From NCBI RefSeq assembly GCF_013166605.1, contig NZ_JABKKF010000003.1, forward strand, positions 186,001 through 250,000: a DNA stretch of 64,000 nt, read 5' to 3'. Each line of letters begins with the position of its first letter. Positions within the stretch are counted from its first letter, which is position 1. This DNA comes from Xylanibacter muris (GTDB taxonomy: Bacteria; Bacteroidota; Bacteroidia; Bacteroidales; Bacteroidaceae). Shown one piece after another: positions 7,961 through 16,365 of this stretch. The notes beneath the pieces are model-generated. The model had not been told where the DNA came from. It was given only the letters and a program-made list of their open reading frames with translations, and did not search any database. Both the position numbers and the translations under genes were made by a program.

Positions 7961-8305
7961 ATGAAAAAGAAAGTATATATAGCCGGAAAAATAGGTGAAG
8001 ACTATCCAAGTGAAGCCACCCTCAGGAAGTTTGAGAGAGCGGAACAGTCGCTTCAATCAAAAGGTTACGATGTCTTCAATCCGACACGCAGCGGTCTTGG
8101 GGCAAGGGCAGAGGCATTGGCAAAGGAAAAAGGAACTGATTTCTACCGGGAAATCATGTTGCTTGATTTGGAAGCACTTGCCGGTTGCGATGCCATCTGC
8201 ATGTTACCGGATTGGGTTGAAAGTCCCGGAGCGGAAGTGGAATTCCGTTTTGCACAGGCAGTAGGTTTGGAAGTAATTTATAAGAACTATGACAAAGATG
8301 AGTAA
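7961..8305 (+). CDS. DUF4406-like protein (nucleoside deoxyribosyltransferase fold)
   Basis: A 114-residue protein that begins KKVYIAGKI, typical of the DUF4406 / nucleoside 2-deoxyribosyltransferase-like fold, followed by a helix and a DAICMLPDW..SPGAEVEF segment in which Ser and Glu are where the family has ligand-binding and catalytic residues. It may act on nucleotides or nucleotide-derived signals; the substrate is unknown. I chose the ATG at 7961 because it starts at the first core strand. Confidence 0.7.
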   Translation: MKKKVYIAGKIGEDYPSEATLRKFERAEQSLQSKGYDVFNPTRSGLGARAEALAKEKGTDFYREIMLLDLEALAGCDAICMLPDWVESPGAEVEFRFAQAVGLEVIYKNYDKDE

Positions 8306-8516
8306 GACAAGGCAAATGCTTGAGCTGAGCAGTCCGACCATAAAGACCAGCCATGAGCATTTTATGGGACTTGTGCAACAATGTAACTATTGCCAGGGAA
8401 ACGGCTGGTTCTGGGGTCTGGATGAATGTCATGAATCCGTAAAGATTCCGTGTCCCATTTGTGGCGGTACTGGAAAAGTGATACCAGAGATAACAGTGGA
8501 GTGGAAACAAATTTAA
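8289..8516 (+). CDS. Second CxxCxGxG zinc-knuckle protein
   Basis: A 75-residue protein with CNYCQGNG and CPICGGTG motifs, a sister in design to the protein at 7608-7853. Its start overlaps the preceding gene by 17 bp; a start at 8298 (MSKTRQ) would remove most of the overlap. Probably a zinc-binding adaptor; no known partner. Confidence 0.65.
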   Translation: MTKMSKTRQMLELSSPTIKTSHEHFMGLVQQCNYCQGNGWFWGLDECHESVKIPCPICGGTGKVIPEITVEWKQI

Positions 8517-8526
8517 AAATAAGATT

Positions 8527-8658
8527 ATGAATAATCTAAAAATGAAAACCGGTGTAGTGGTAATGACCTTGACTTCTTCCGTTTATATGGGAAACATCCG
8601 GAGAACTTACAGGTCGCGTATCGGATTCGAATGTGAAATGATTCTTAACGGCAAATGA
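8527..8658 (+). CDS. Tiny hypothetical protein (43 aa)
   Basis: Begins MNNLKMKTGV and ends one base before the next ATG (8660), fitting a gene in the early operon. A short central hydrophobic stretch precedes a basic tail. No family recognised; support rests on spacing and frame only. Confidence 0.4.
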   Translation: MNNLKMKTGVVVMTLTSSVYMGNIRRTYRSRIGFECEMILNGK

Positions 8659-8659
8659 C

Positions 8660-9073
8660 ATGGCACAGGAAGTAACCAACTATGCGCGTTTTTACACTCT
8701 GTTGAACCGTATACCGTATAGAGGTGACAAGGAAGACTTGAAGTGCAGCCTTGTGTCGGAGTTCAGCCACGGACGGACATGTAGTCTTAAGGAGATAACA
8801 CGGCAGGAGTATAGCGCCATGTGCGCCGCCATGGAGCGCATGACACCGGCACAAGAGCAATGGAAAGAAGAACGCAGACAGGCAAGGAGCGTATGTCTGA
8901 AACTGATGCAGCAGACAGGTGTTGATACCACCGATTGGGACACAGTGAACCGCTTTTGCATGAGTCCGAAGATTGCAGGCGTGGAGTTCCGTGAGTTGGA
9001 TATTGAAGACCTTGGCCGCCTGTCGTCGAAACTTCGTATGATATTGAAAAAGCAGAAAGACAAACAACATTAA
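8660..9073 (+). CDS. Early phage protein, possibly GemA/gp16-like (137 aa)
   Basis: A helical, charged protein with a C-terminal segment VNRFCMSPKIAG...LDIEDLGRLSSKLR. In Mu, the gp16/GemA protein lies in a similar early position near Gam and has comparable alternating helices, but the likeness here is loose and I treat it as a suggestion. It precedes the Gam gene by 22 bp. Confidence 0.6.
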   Translation: MAQEVTNYARFYTLLNRIPYRGDKEDLKCSLVSEFSHGRTCSLKEITRQEYSAMCAAMERMTPAQEQWKEERRQARSVCLKLMQQTGVDTTDWDTVNRFCMSPKIAGVEFRELDIEDLGRLSSKLRMILKKQKDKQH

Positions 9074-9095
9074 TGACCTTTTAATTTTCACAATT

Positions 9096-9617
9096 ATGGC
9101 AACAAAGAGACAGAAGAAAACAGTGATTACGGGAGTGACCCGTGATGAAGCGGAACAGGCATTTGCCAGCTATGCAAAGTCCGACGCAAGTATCAACAAG
9201 ATTAATGCGGACATCGACCTGCAATGTGCGAAAATCCGTGAGAAGTACCAGGACAAACTGGCGAGCCTGGCATGTGACCGCGAGTGCGCTTTTGACACGC
9301 TGCAGGCATACGCCACCGAGAACCAGACGGAACTGTTCGCGAAGAAGAAAAGCCTCGATATGGCTCACGGCACAATCGGTTTCCGTACCGGTACGCCGAA
9401 GCTGAAGACGCTGAAAGGCTTCACATGGGCGAGTGCGCTGAACCTTGTCAAAGAGTTCCTGCCTGACTTTATCCGCAAGACAGAGGAAGTGGCCAAAGAC
9501 AAGCTGCTTGCCGACCGCGATGTTGAAGGCATGAGCGACAAGATGGCAAAATGCGGTATATTGGTGACACAGGACGAAACATTCTACGTAGAGCCTAAGC
9601 AGGAGGAAAGTGCCTGA
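9096..9617 (+). CDS. gam: Mu Gam-like host-nuclease inhibitor
   Basis: A 173-residue protein with a long helical N-terminal half and the pattern AHGTIGFRTGTPKLKTLKG..W, which is characteristic of the Mu Gam family. Gam binds double-stranded DNA ends and shields them from host exonucleases such as RecBCD. It is the last gene of the early operon: a strong hairpin terminator follows within 45 bp. Confidence 0.88.
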   Translation: MATKRQKKTVITGVTRDEAEQAFASYAKSDASINKINADIDLQCAKIREKYQDKLASLACDRECAFDTLQAYATENQTELFAKKKSLDMAHGTIGFRTGTPKLKTLKGFTWASALNLVKEFLPDFIRKTEEVAKDKLLADRDVEGMSDKMAKCGILVTQDETFYVEPKQEESA

Positions 9618-9658
9618 TTATTATATTGTAACACGCTTTTGTTCAAAGTACAAACAGA

Positions 9659-9694
9659 AAATGAGGCATTTGTAACGGAATGCCTCATTTTTTT
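9659..9694 (+). terminator. Rho-independent terminator of the early operon
   Basis: A perfect 12-bp stem (AAATGAGGCATT with AATGCCTCATTT, 8-base loop) is followed by a run of T. It follows gam directly. Confidence 0.85.
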
Positions 9695-9725
9695 GTAGGA
9701 ATACGCAGGAAAACAGATACCTTTG
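9692..9725 (+). promoter_or_regulatory. Bacteroides-type promoter for the gene at 9730
   Basis: TTTG (9692-9695) and TACCTTTG (9718-9725) match the Bacteroides -33 and -7 elements with a 22-base spacer. Transcription would begin at about the annotated ATG (9730), so the message may be leaderless, or the true start may be a later Met such as MFERYYYW. Confidence 0.5.
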
Positions 9726-9729
9726 CATC

Positions 9730-10038
9730 ATGCCACGCGGTAGGAACAAAGAACTTCTTTCGTCCAGAGACCTCAAAATGTTTGAGCGTTACTACTATTG
9801 GACTGAAATCCGTCGCTTGCGTTTCGATGATACCATCAAGAAACTGAGCGAGGAAGAGTTCTTCGTGTCCGAGAGCCGTGTGATGCAGATAATCCGCCGC
9901 ATGCTACAGAGCGGCGCCACCGTGGACGGCAAACGCATAGAACGCCCCATGTTCACAGGCTTTAAGGTCACTTCAAAGTCTTCCCCATTGAAATCACGAC
10001 CTTGCGTGGAGCGGCAGCTGTCACTGTTTCCCGAATAA
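9730..10038 (+). CDS. HTH-like phage protein (102 aa)
   Basis: The N-terminal 65 residues look like a helical DNA-binding region with LSEEEFFVSESRVMQIIRRML, a helix-turn-helix pattern. It has its own promoter, lies between the early and late regions, and converges on the late head genes, overlapping the last of them by 71 bp in antisense. This position suits a middle-phase regulator comparable to Mu Mor, which is inference only. Confidence 0.6.
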   Translation: MPRGRNKELLSSRDLKMFERYYYWTEIRRLRFDDTIKKLSEEEFFVSESRVMQIIRRMLQSGATVDGKRIERPMFTGFKVTSKSSPLKSRPCVERQLSLFPE

Positions 10039-10471
10039 TGTCCTTGACCGAGACCGAGTACAGCATCTCGTAGACTTTGATGCCATGGCTCCATGTGTAG
10101 AATTTCGACTTTTCCCGTATGAGTTCCCCGTCCTTCACCGGCCGGAAGCACTGCATGGCGCGATGCAGCCTGTCCACCATTTCCGACCGTTCCATCATAG
10201 CCTCCATGTTCCCGGAACCATAGTGCGTGTCATCGTAGCAGTCTATGACGAGACGGACACTGATTTTCGCCTTTCCCTTCTGGCTTTTGCCCGCGATGTT
10301 CTCCCATTCCGTTTCCGGCATGTCGATGAGTACACACGGAAACGTGACAGGATACGTGTCCATATCCTCCTTGTCGATTGCCTCCAATTGTCCGTAGTCC
10401 TCATCAACCAAAGACAATTCCGGCATTTCCTCCTTTATGCGGTTAATGAGATGATAAAGCAATAATTCCAT
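9968..10471 (-). CDS. Mu gp37-like neck/tail-completion protein
   Basis: A 167-residue protein starting MELLLYHLINRI, last of the leftward head block. Position after gpG and size agree with the gp37-type or tail-terminator proteins of Mu-like phages, which close the head-tail joint. Its start overlaps the gpG-like gene by 29 bp. Its 3' end overlaps the convergent gene at 9730-10038. Confidence 0.6.
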   Translation of the reverse strand: MELLLYHLINRIKEEMPELSLVDEDYGQLEAIDKEDMDTYPVTFPCVLIDMPETEWENIAGKSQKGKAKISVRLVIDCYDDTHYGSGNMEAMMERSEMVDRLHRAMQCFRPVKDGELIREKSKFYTWSHGIKVYEMLYSVSVKDIIRETVTAAAPRKVVISMGKTLK

Positions 10472-11060
10472 CCTTTATTTTTTGAATCGATTCGTTGATA
10501 ATCCTGTTGACTTTGGTGCGTAGCTCGGCAGAATCGCCCATAAACTGTCGCCGTGGGATGTGTGCGTGTACGGTGATGTTCTTTTTCCTTGTCAGTGCCA
10601 GCCCTTTCCATTTTTCTGCTTCAGCAGGCAGTTCCTTGGGCAATTTGCCTTTCCCTTTGATACCGGCAAGCGAGTAGACCATGTGCCAGGCATATTTACG
10701 CATACGTCCGGTGATTGTCGGGTGCGTGGTAATGTCACCGCCGTCATTGTGTATGGCGGCATACGGCACAGGGTTCTCGATGGTGACTTGTCCCGGTGAT
10801 GTTGAAGCCTGGACGGAACGCATCATGTGGTTGCGTCTGGACGTGAGCGGTCCGTATTTGGCATCGGGCGAATTGCTGTCCTGTCTCCGGGTGCGTTCCC
10901 ATGGATGCAGCCCGTTGTCAAGCCATCCGCCGTCCCGGAAATTCTGTTTGAAGTGGTTTACAGCCACGACACCGACCTTTCTTGGCAACCGGTCATTGAC
11001 CTCCTTTATAATGTCATTCTTGGCCTTACAGACCAGTTTTTCTATATCTTTTGCGTCCAT
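10443..11060 (-). CDS. Virion morphogenesis protein (Mu gpG family)
   Basis: A 205-residue protein with the family features of phage virion-morphogenesis/tail-completion proteins: an N-terminal helix, a central FRDGGW.. segment with WERTRR, then NPVPYAAIHNDGG and a C-terminal IPRRQFMGDS. In Mu, gpG joins head and tail. It lies between the MuF-like and gp37-like genes as in related phages. Confidence 0.82.
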   Translation of the reverse strand: MDAKDIEKLVCKAKNDIIKEVNDRLPRKVGVVAVNHFKQNFRDGGWLDNGLHPWERTRRQDSNSPDAKYGPLTSRRNHMMRSVQASTSPGQVTIENPVPYAAIHNDGGDITTHPTITGRMRKYAWHMVYSLAGIKGKGKLPKELPAEAEKWKGLALTRKKNITVHAHIPRRQFMGDSAELRTKVNRIINESIQKIKDGIIALSSH

Positions 11061-11170
11061 GACAATAGTATTTTGGCTGTTTATGCTTATTATTGGAAAT
11101 AAATTGTTACTTTTGCAGCGAGAGTAGTCCCTTATCTATGTTGGATTGTATTTCCAGCCGTGATTTGGGG

Positions 11171-12334
11171 CTATTTCTCTTTTAATCCGATAAGAATACT
11201 CTCACCGTCAGATATGCTGTATAGTATTTTTGTCCCATCCTGGTATTCTTTTACGACAATCCAACTTCTGTCTCCCTGTATCCTTGTTTCAAAGATATGT
11301 ACCCATTTGCTTCCGGGCTTTGTGCTTTTATCTTGCTTGTGCCCCAAATAAGAGGACTGTTTAAGAACCTCGTCGATATAGAGAAGCATCCTGTTTTTCT
11401 CAGCATAATGTATATGCGGCTGATTGGTCCATTCATCTATACTTCGTCTTGAGATAGCGATTTTGCCATTAAAGTCGGGATGTGAAAGGGAAGAGCCCTG
11501 AAGCGTCAGTCTTGCCTTTTTCTTTATATCTTTTATCTCCCCTTTTTCAGTACCATACAGGCATCCGTCAATGAACGGACAGTTGTAACAGTCTTTCTGC
11601 CTATTGGTGAACCACGTCTTCACCCTGTTCTTGAATCCGCTTTTTTTGTATGCGAAACATCGGCTGCATTTGTCCGGGAAATAAGGGTGCCTGTCGGAGA
11701 ACGTATGCCCGTCCTTACCCGGATTGTTCTCCAGTCCGCGATGCGGTACGGTTGGTTCCAGGTCAGCAGGATGGTTCACCGGCTCATCCGTCGCCTCCAG
11801 CGAGCATTTACAGTTCCACCGGTCGCCCGGATGATGTCCGTTCCAGAACGGGTCGTCGACAGGCAATGTAAGTTTCATCTGCCAGTACCGGCGGTGCGAG
11901 CTTTCCGGTTCCGGTGACGTGGTGGGCATCCATCTGAGATTGGGCAGTATGTCCTTGTTACGCTCGAACTCCCTCCAGTCAGCCGCCGCATGGGCGCGTA
12001 TGACCGCCGTATCATATTCCGTGCGCAGCCATGAACCCACCTGATGGGAAGTTATGCCGGATACGTCATGCAGCCACTTGTCAAACGGTTTCAGATTACC
12101 GTCTTTGTCGATGAGCTTTGCCGCCATATCCTCACCCATCATGTGTACCTTGAATGCAGCGAACACCTCATTGGAATGACGCAGGTTTTGATAGAATAGA
12201 CGGTCATGCGTTGGCGGTGTCTTTGCCCTGGCAAGTCCCTCCACCGTCCCCTCGTTGATGACACGCAGCACCTCACGCCATAAGGCGTCATCCACATTCC
12301 CGGAAGTGTCAAATCCGTTGTATACCTTGCGCAT
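11171..12334 (-). CDS. MuF minor head protein fused to a PBECR-type nuclease domain
   Basis: The first ~200 residues form the Mu F/SPP1 gp7 minor head domain (NGHHPGDRWNCKC). A Cys cluster (CSRC, CYNC) follows, probably a zinc site. From about residue 270 on, the sequence resembles the phage Barnase-EndoU-ColicinE5/D-RelE group (ISRRSIDEW, HIHYAEK, WVHIFETR, RSWIVVKEY). MuF fusions to toxin-like domains are known; these may be injected with DNA. The frame is open about 33 residues upstream (with CHCDCG) to the portal stop but has no ATG, GTG or TTG, so the real start may be a CTG or ATT near 12433, or MRKVYNGF at 12334. Confidence 0.8.
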   Translation of the reverse strand: MRKVYNGFDTSGNVDDALWREVLRVINEGTVEGLARAKTPPTHDRLFYQNLRHSNEVFAAFKVHMMGEDMAAKLIDKDGNLKPFDKWLHDVSGITSHQVGSWLRTEYDTAVIRAHAAADWREFERNKDILPNLRWMPTTSPEPESSHRRYWQMKLTLPVDDPFWNGHHPGDRWNCKCSLEATDEPVNHPADLEPTVPHRGLENNPGKDGHTFSDRHPYFPDKCSRCFAYKKSGFKNRVKTWFTNRQKDCYNCPFIDGCLYGTEKGEIKDIKKKARLTLQGSSLSHPDFNGKIAISRRSIDEWTNQPHIHYAEKNRMLLYIDEVLKQSSYLGHKQDKSTKPGSKWVHIFETRIQGDRSWIVVKEYQDGTKILYSISDGESILIGLKEK

Positions 12335-12432
12335 GAAAGCATCAAGAACGTCCGCGTCAAGCCGGACGGCGGCATTGTTCCTGACATGACGTCCACAGTC
12401 GCAATGACAGTCGCCGTAATATAGCGTGTCAA

Positions 12433-13770
12433 TCAGAAGTCTGTGTCCGCCCCGGTAACCGGGGCTATCCCGAAAAAACTCCTCAAACGGTTTTTGAACG
12501 CCTTTTTATCACCGTTCAAATCCTCCTTTCCCGGCTTGTCCTCCTTGTCATCCAGGCTCCTGCGTATAGCCTCCCTCTGTGCCAGGGCGTCCGCTTTCTG
12601 TCTGTCATAGTCCTTCGGCTTCTCCACTCCGAATGTCTCATAGAGCCAGTCATCATCCATCGGCAGTCCCATGCTTTGCAGCTTCTGTACGATGTCAATC
12701 TGCTGTGACGGAATGATTTTGTCCTTTTTGGCATAGACGAACTCCCCGCCTACGACATCATATCCGAGGTTCGCGAAAATGGGGCGCATGTCGTAGTTGA
12801 GGATGTCCAGAATGAAGTCTCGGTCATCCGCGTTCATGTCGTCCTCCTCCTCCTTGTGTACCTCTCCAAGAGCCTGCGTCCCCGTCTCCTTGGCATCCGT
12901 AGTGAGTGTGTTTCCCAGCACACGTATGGATATTTTGCTGTCCCAATAGTCCGCGAATGTCTTGTACAGGTCAGACGACCCTGTCTTGTTTCCGGCTTCA
13001 ATCAGAGTAAGCTCACTGTCCTTTGGGTGGATATACACGGCGTTCGTACCCTGCCGTCTTGCCTCCTGGATGAGCCTTTTGCGTGCCGTCTCGTCCCCGG
13101 CATCGTACGTGTACTCTCGGATGGGCATGCCGAAGATGTTGCAGAACTGCGCCCAATCAGCCATATCCCCGCGTTTGTAAAGCACGGCAGGCATCAGCTC
13201 TGCGAAGATACCCAGCCCACGTTCGGTCCCCACGAACAGACAGTTCCCGAAGTTCTCGATTGGTATTCCGTCCTGGTCGTTCTGGAATTTGAGCAAGGTC
13301 TTCCGTACCGGGTCGTAATGCTTTCGGTCAATGAGGTCGTACCTTATGTTGTTGTCCCCGTCAAGGTAGAACTGTACCAGCGTGAATCCCCAGAACTCCG
13401 ACATGATGAGGTCCTTGCGTAGCCTCTTGAACCACGGCGAGCGCAGCTGCGCGTTGATGACCTCGTCCGGCTCACCGTTGCGCTGGAACTCGATGGGCAG
13501 CCGCGTGACACCGCGCAGCCGCTTGGCGAGCACACCGGCGAGATGGAGGTCGAGTGTTGCGGACTCGTACATGTCGAACAGCCGTGTCCTGTTGGAATAG
13601 TCTATGCTTTTTGCCCGTGTTACCGAACTCATGTATGCGTTCATGTCGAAGAGGAATATCTCCGGCATCTGCAGCACCACATCCGGCAGTCTCTGCCCGT
13701 TCGGGACACGCATCCCTCCCTGGACAATCTGCCTGGTACCTTTACTTTTCTTATTCTTGTCTTTTTTCAT
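12433..13770 (-). CDS. Portal protein (Mu gp29, DUF935 family)
   Basis: A 445-residue protein that would form the dodecameric DNA gate at the capsid vertex. Family features are seen throughout: the LAGVLAKRLRGVTRLPIEF segment, the ...WFKRLRKDLIMSEFWGFTLVQF block and RVLGNTLTTDAKETGTQALGEVH, which is diagnostic for DUF935 portals. It lies between gp36-like and MuF genes as in Mu-like head operons. Confidence 0.93.
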   Translation of the reverse strand: MKKDKNKKSKGTRQIVQGGMRVPNGQRLPDVVLQMPEIFLFDMNAYMSSVTRAKSIDYSNRTRLFDMYESATLDLHLAGVLAKRLRGVTRLPIEFQRNGEPDEVINAQLRSPWFKRLRKDLIMSEFWGFTLVQFYLDGDNNIRYDLIDRKHYDPVRKTLLKFQNDQDGIPIENFGNCLFVGTERGLGIFAELMPAVLYKRGDMADWAQFCNIFGMPIREYTYDAGDETARKRLIQEARRQGTNAVYIHPKDSELTLIEAGNKTGSSDLYKTFADYWDSKISIRVLGNTLTTDAKETGTQALGEVHKEEEDDMNADDRDFILDILNYDMRPIFANLGYDVVGGEFVYAKKDKIIPSQQIDIVQKLQSMGLPMDDDWLYETFGVEKPKDYDRQKADALAQREAIRRSLDDKEDKPGKEDLNGDKKAFKNRLRSFFGIAPVTGADTDF

Positions 13771-13781
13771 AGGAACAATGT

Positions 13782-14222
13782 TTATCTTAATGTCGGTCTG
13801 ATGTCGTCAGCCTGTATCTGCCATGGAGAATTGCCGCTCAGATCGTCATCGGGCAGTAATGGTGCCCCGTCTATTGTAACATCCCCCGTCCTGACCCCCT
13901 TGAGCCATTCTACCGCCCGGTCATACCTGTCCTGCCGTATCTTGGACATCTTGTACGGATTGTGCTGGCAGAAAATGTGGTAGACAGATATGTCGATGGC
14001 GAACATGAGTATGAGCTCATGCCGCTCATCCCCCGTTGCCGAGAAGATGGTATCGCAGTCATACGTCTTGTTGAGGAACGAGCGCATATCCATAACAGCC
14101 CTGTCCTCGCATATCTCGATAATCTGCGGGTCGTATGATGCAGAATCTTTCCGCAAAAGTGAATCAAGAATTTCCCTGTGTATGGTAGCGTCATAGTCCT
14201 CTGTGTTTATAAAGTTTGCCAT
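13782..14222 (-). CDS. Mu gp36-like head-tail connector (DUF1320)
   Basis: A 146-residue helical protein with a D..I....LD.LLR start and a YDRAVEWLKGVRTGDVTIDG segment, the hallmark of the gp36/DUF1320 family. It would join the portal to the tail. It starts 2 bp from the terminase stop. Confidence 0.82.
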   Translation of the reverse strand: MANFINTEDYDATIHREILDSLLRKDSASYDPQIIEICEDRAVMDMRSFLNKTYDCDTIFSATGDERHELILMFAIDISVYHIFCQHNPYKMSKIRQDRYDRAVEWLKGVRTGDVTIDGAPLLPDDDLSGNSPWQIQADDIRPTLR

Positions 14223-14224
14223 GG

Positions 14225-15754
14225 TTACATCCTATATTTGTTCTGTTCGTTAATCTCATCGTATGATATGGTGTAAGCCGGTTCAAGTTCCGCCGTCTTC
14301 TCGTCTATGATGGAGACACCGCCTTCGATGCAGTCCGGTCCGTCGGCGTTGTAGGGCAGGTGCAATTCGAACAGCTTGAACTGTTCTATGAGTTCCTGCA
14401 TGTGCGGATTGTACCGCTCCTCCTCATTGAATACCCATGTGCCGTTACGGTCAATCGGTTCCAGATTTGCCTCGATGCGTGTTGCCTTATCCGTTTTCTT
14501 ACGTTCGTCTCCCTTGATATAAAGTTCCCGTTTGCGTTTCTTGCATTCGTCCCGGAGCAGCGGTTTGAATACCTGGTTGAAGAACGGGTCCTGAAGTTTG
14601 TTATTCTCCATGTAGTAATAGACATTAGTCTTGCCTGCCACATAATCCATCAGGTCGAAATACCAGCTTATAAATACTGCGTTCAACTCACGTGCGAGGA
14701 ACCCCTTGATGATGTAATAGACACCTTTATACTTGCCGACCAGCCACAGGGCCTTTGTGCTGCTTGTCTTCTTCTTTGAATCGGAATATGCAGGGTCCCC
14801 GTAAGCCACGACAAACTTGAACTTACGCAAAGGCGGGACCTTGCCGAACGGCAGGTTCTTGAAAATCTTACCTTCCGAAACAGGATTGTTGAAATACTCC
14901 GCCTGTGCGTTCTTTTGGGTAATTTTGGCAAGCACCCTGTCTATCTGTTCCTCCTTGTTCTTCTGCGGCCACGTGCTCTTTCCGCTTCTGTCCCGGATAT
15001 TGACAATGTCCCAATGCTCGGCTCTTTCACCGGCACGTTTGATGCAGCAGTCCTTGGCGATGATGTTTCCGCACCATAACACCAGTGTCGGTTCGGATAT
15101 GGAACGGGTAGGGTAGAGTGCGCCCTCGAACCAGTCCCATTTCTTTTTCAGCGTTTCCGGATTGCGGCAGTCCTCGTCCGTGTCATAGTCATCAAGGTAT
15201 ATGACATCCGGGCGTACCTCCTCGTTCCTTGCTCCACGAGGCGCGGAACCTGCACCCAACGCCACGAACTTCGCACCGCAACGTGTAGTGAACTCCTTGT
15301 CTGTCCACGCCCCGAGCGTGACCTGATTCCCGTAGAACTGTCGCAATCTCGGGTTGCTCTCGAAGTTCGTCTTATATGGAGTAAGCAGCCGGATGGCCGA
15401 GGTCTCGGTTGCCGAAGCCAGGACGACGAACTTCTTGCGCTTGGTAAGAATCAGGAACATTATAATGAACATCGCCACGGTTGACTTCGCCAGCTCACGG
15501 CTCCATGAGAGAACCTCGTACCATTCGTCATGCTCTATGACACGGTGTATCGCCTTGGTATGGAAAGGCGCGAACTCATACTTCGCGTATTTCGGGAAAA
15601 AGTATTTTATCCATGCGACAGGCTCTTTCTCCAGTTCCGTGCGCTTCTTCTCGATGTCCCGTTTGGACATCCAGTCTTCCACGGGAACATCGGCAGCCAA
15701 TGCCTTGTGGTGCTCGCTCCATCTTTGCAGGGCTTTCTTGTCTTCAAGTGTCAT
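14225..15754 (-). CDS. Terminase large subunit (Mu gp28-like)
   Basis: A 509-residue DNA-packaging motor. The ATPase half has a Walker A-like SWSRELAKST and Walker B VIYLDDYDTDED. The C-terminal nuclease half begins with VVAYGDPAYSD, which holds the first metal-binding Asp, and later IKGDERKKTDK..R. Mu-like phages use it for headful packaging from the integrated ends. The start overlaps the small terminase stop (ATGA). Confidence 0.92.
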   Translation of the reverse strand: MTLEDKKALQRWSEHHKALAADVPVEDWMSKRDIEKKRTELEKEPVAWIKYFFPKYAKYEFAPFHTKAIHRVIEHDEWYEVLSWSRELAKSTVAMFIIMFLILTKRKKFVVLASATETSAIRLLTPYKTNFESNPRLRQFYGNQVTLGAWTDKEFTTRCGAKFVALGAGSAPRGARNEEVRPDVIYLDDYDTDEDCRNPETLKKKWDWFEGALYPTRSISEPTLVLWCGNIIAKDCCIKRAGERAEHWDIVNIRDRSGKSTWPQKNKEEQIDRVLAKITQKNAQAEYFNNPVSEGKIFKNLPFGKVPPLRKFKFVVAYGDPAYSDSKKKTSSTKALWLVGKYKGVYYIIKGFLARELNAVFISWYFDLMDYVAGKTNVYYYMENNKLQDPFFNQVFKPLLRDECKKRKRELYIKGDERKKTDKATRIEANLEPIDRNGTWVFNEEERYNPHMQELIEQFKLFELHLPYNADGPDCIEGGVSIIDEKTAELEPAYTISYDEINEQNKYRM

Positions 15755-16194
15755 CGCATCTGGTCTTTAATGAACGCATCGAGCAGGTCGTTGAATTCCT
15801 TTGCCTTTTCCAGGTCAAGAGGACGCAGCCAGTTTGTGAAGCGTATGCCCACGTCCACGATGTCGGCAATTCCAACGTCCTGTTCAATCTTCTTGATGGC
15901 AGATGCCAGTTTTGCGAGCGTGTCCGCCTCCGCTACGGTCGCGAACCGTTTGCCTCCCTCGCGCCCATTGATGTTGTTGTTTATCTCTATGATTTGCCGG
16001 TTTAGTCCTGACAGAATCTGTGCCGGTGTGATGGTGATGGACGCTTTCAGTTCCTCCCACGCCCCGTCCTTAATCCACCGTGAAACCGTCTGCCGTGTGG
16101 TCCCCACCTTGTCGGCAATCTCCTCCTGCGTATAGTTTCCGTTGAGGAAAAGCGACTTGGCGATGTCCTTCCTGTCAATGTTCTGCTTGCCCAT
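15751..16194 (-). CDS. Terminase small subunit (Mu gp27-like)
   Basis: A 147-residue protein starting MGKQNIDRKDIA. Residues 15-45 (YTQEEIADKVGTTRQTVSRWIKDG) are a clear helix-turn-helix; the rest is helical and suits oligomer formation. It should recognise phage DNA and recruit the large subunit. An in-frame start eight codons earlier exists, but MGKQ matches the family start. First gene of the leftward late block. Confidence 0.85.
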   Translation of the reverse strand: MGKQNIDRKDIAKSLFLNGNYTQEEIADKVGTTRQTVSRWIKDGAWEELKASITITPAQILSGLNRQIIEINNNINGREGGKRFATVAEADTLAKLASAIKKIEQDVGIADIVDVGIRFTNWLRPLDLEKAKEFNDLLDAFIKDQMR

Positions 16195-16365
16195 AATAAT
16201 TTGAATTTTGTGCTGCAAAGTTCCGAATAATCAGATAGAAAAAGAAACCGCCGTTTTATGACGGCATCCTGCACGACTATCATTGCAACCCACTGACGCT
16301 ACGATAAAAACGAGGTTTTGATATGTCTGGAAAACATGTGAATTTTGCATCAAAAATCGTGCGAA
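16195..16365. promoter_or_regulatory. Divergent late promoter region
   Basis: This stretch separates the leftward head genes from the rightward capsid and tail genes. On the minus strand GAACTTTGC resembles a -7 element ahead of the terminase genes. A short inverted repeat, GCCGT-TTTATG-ACGGC, stands at 16250-16265 and might bind a late activator. No gene is seen. Confidence 0.45.
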
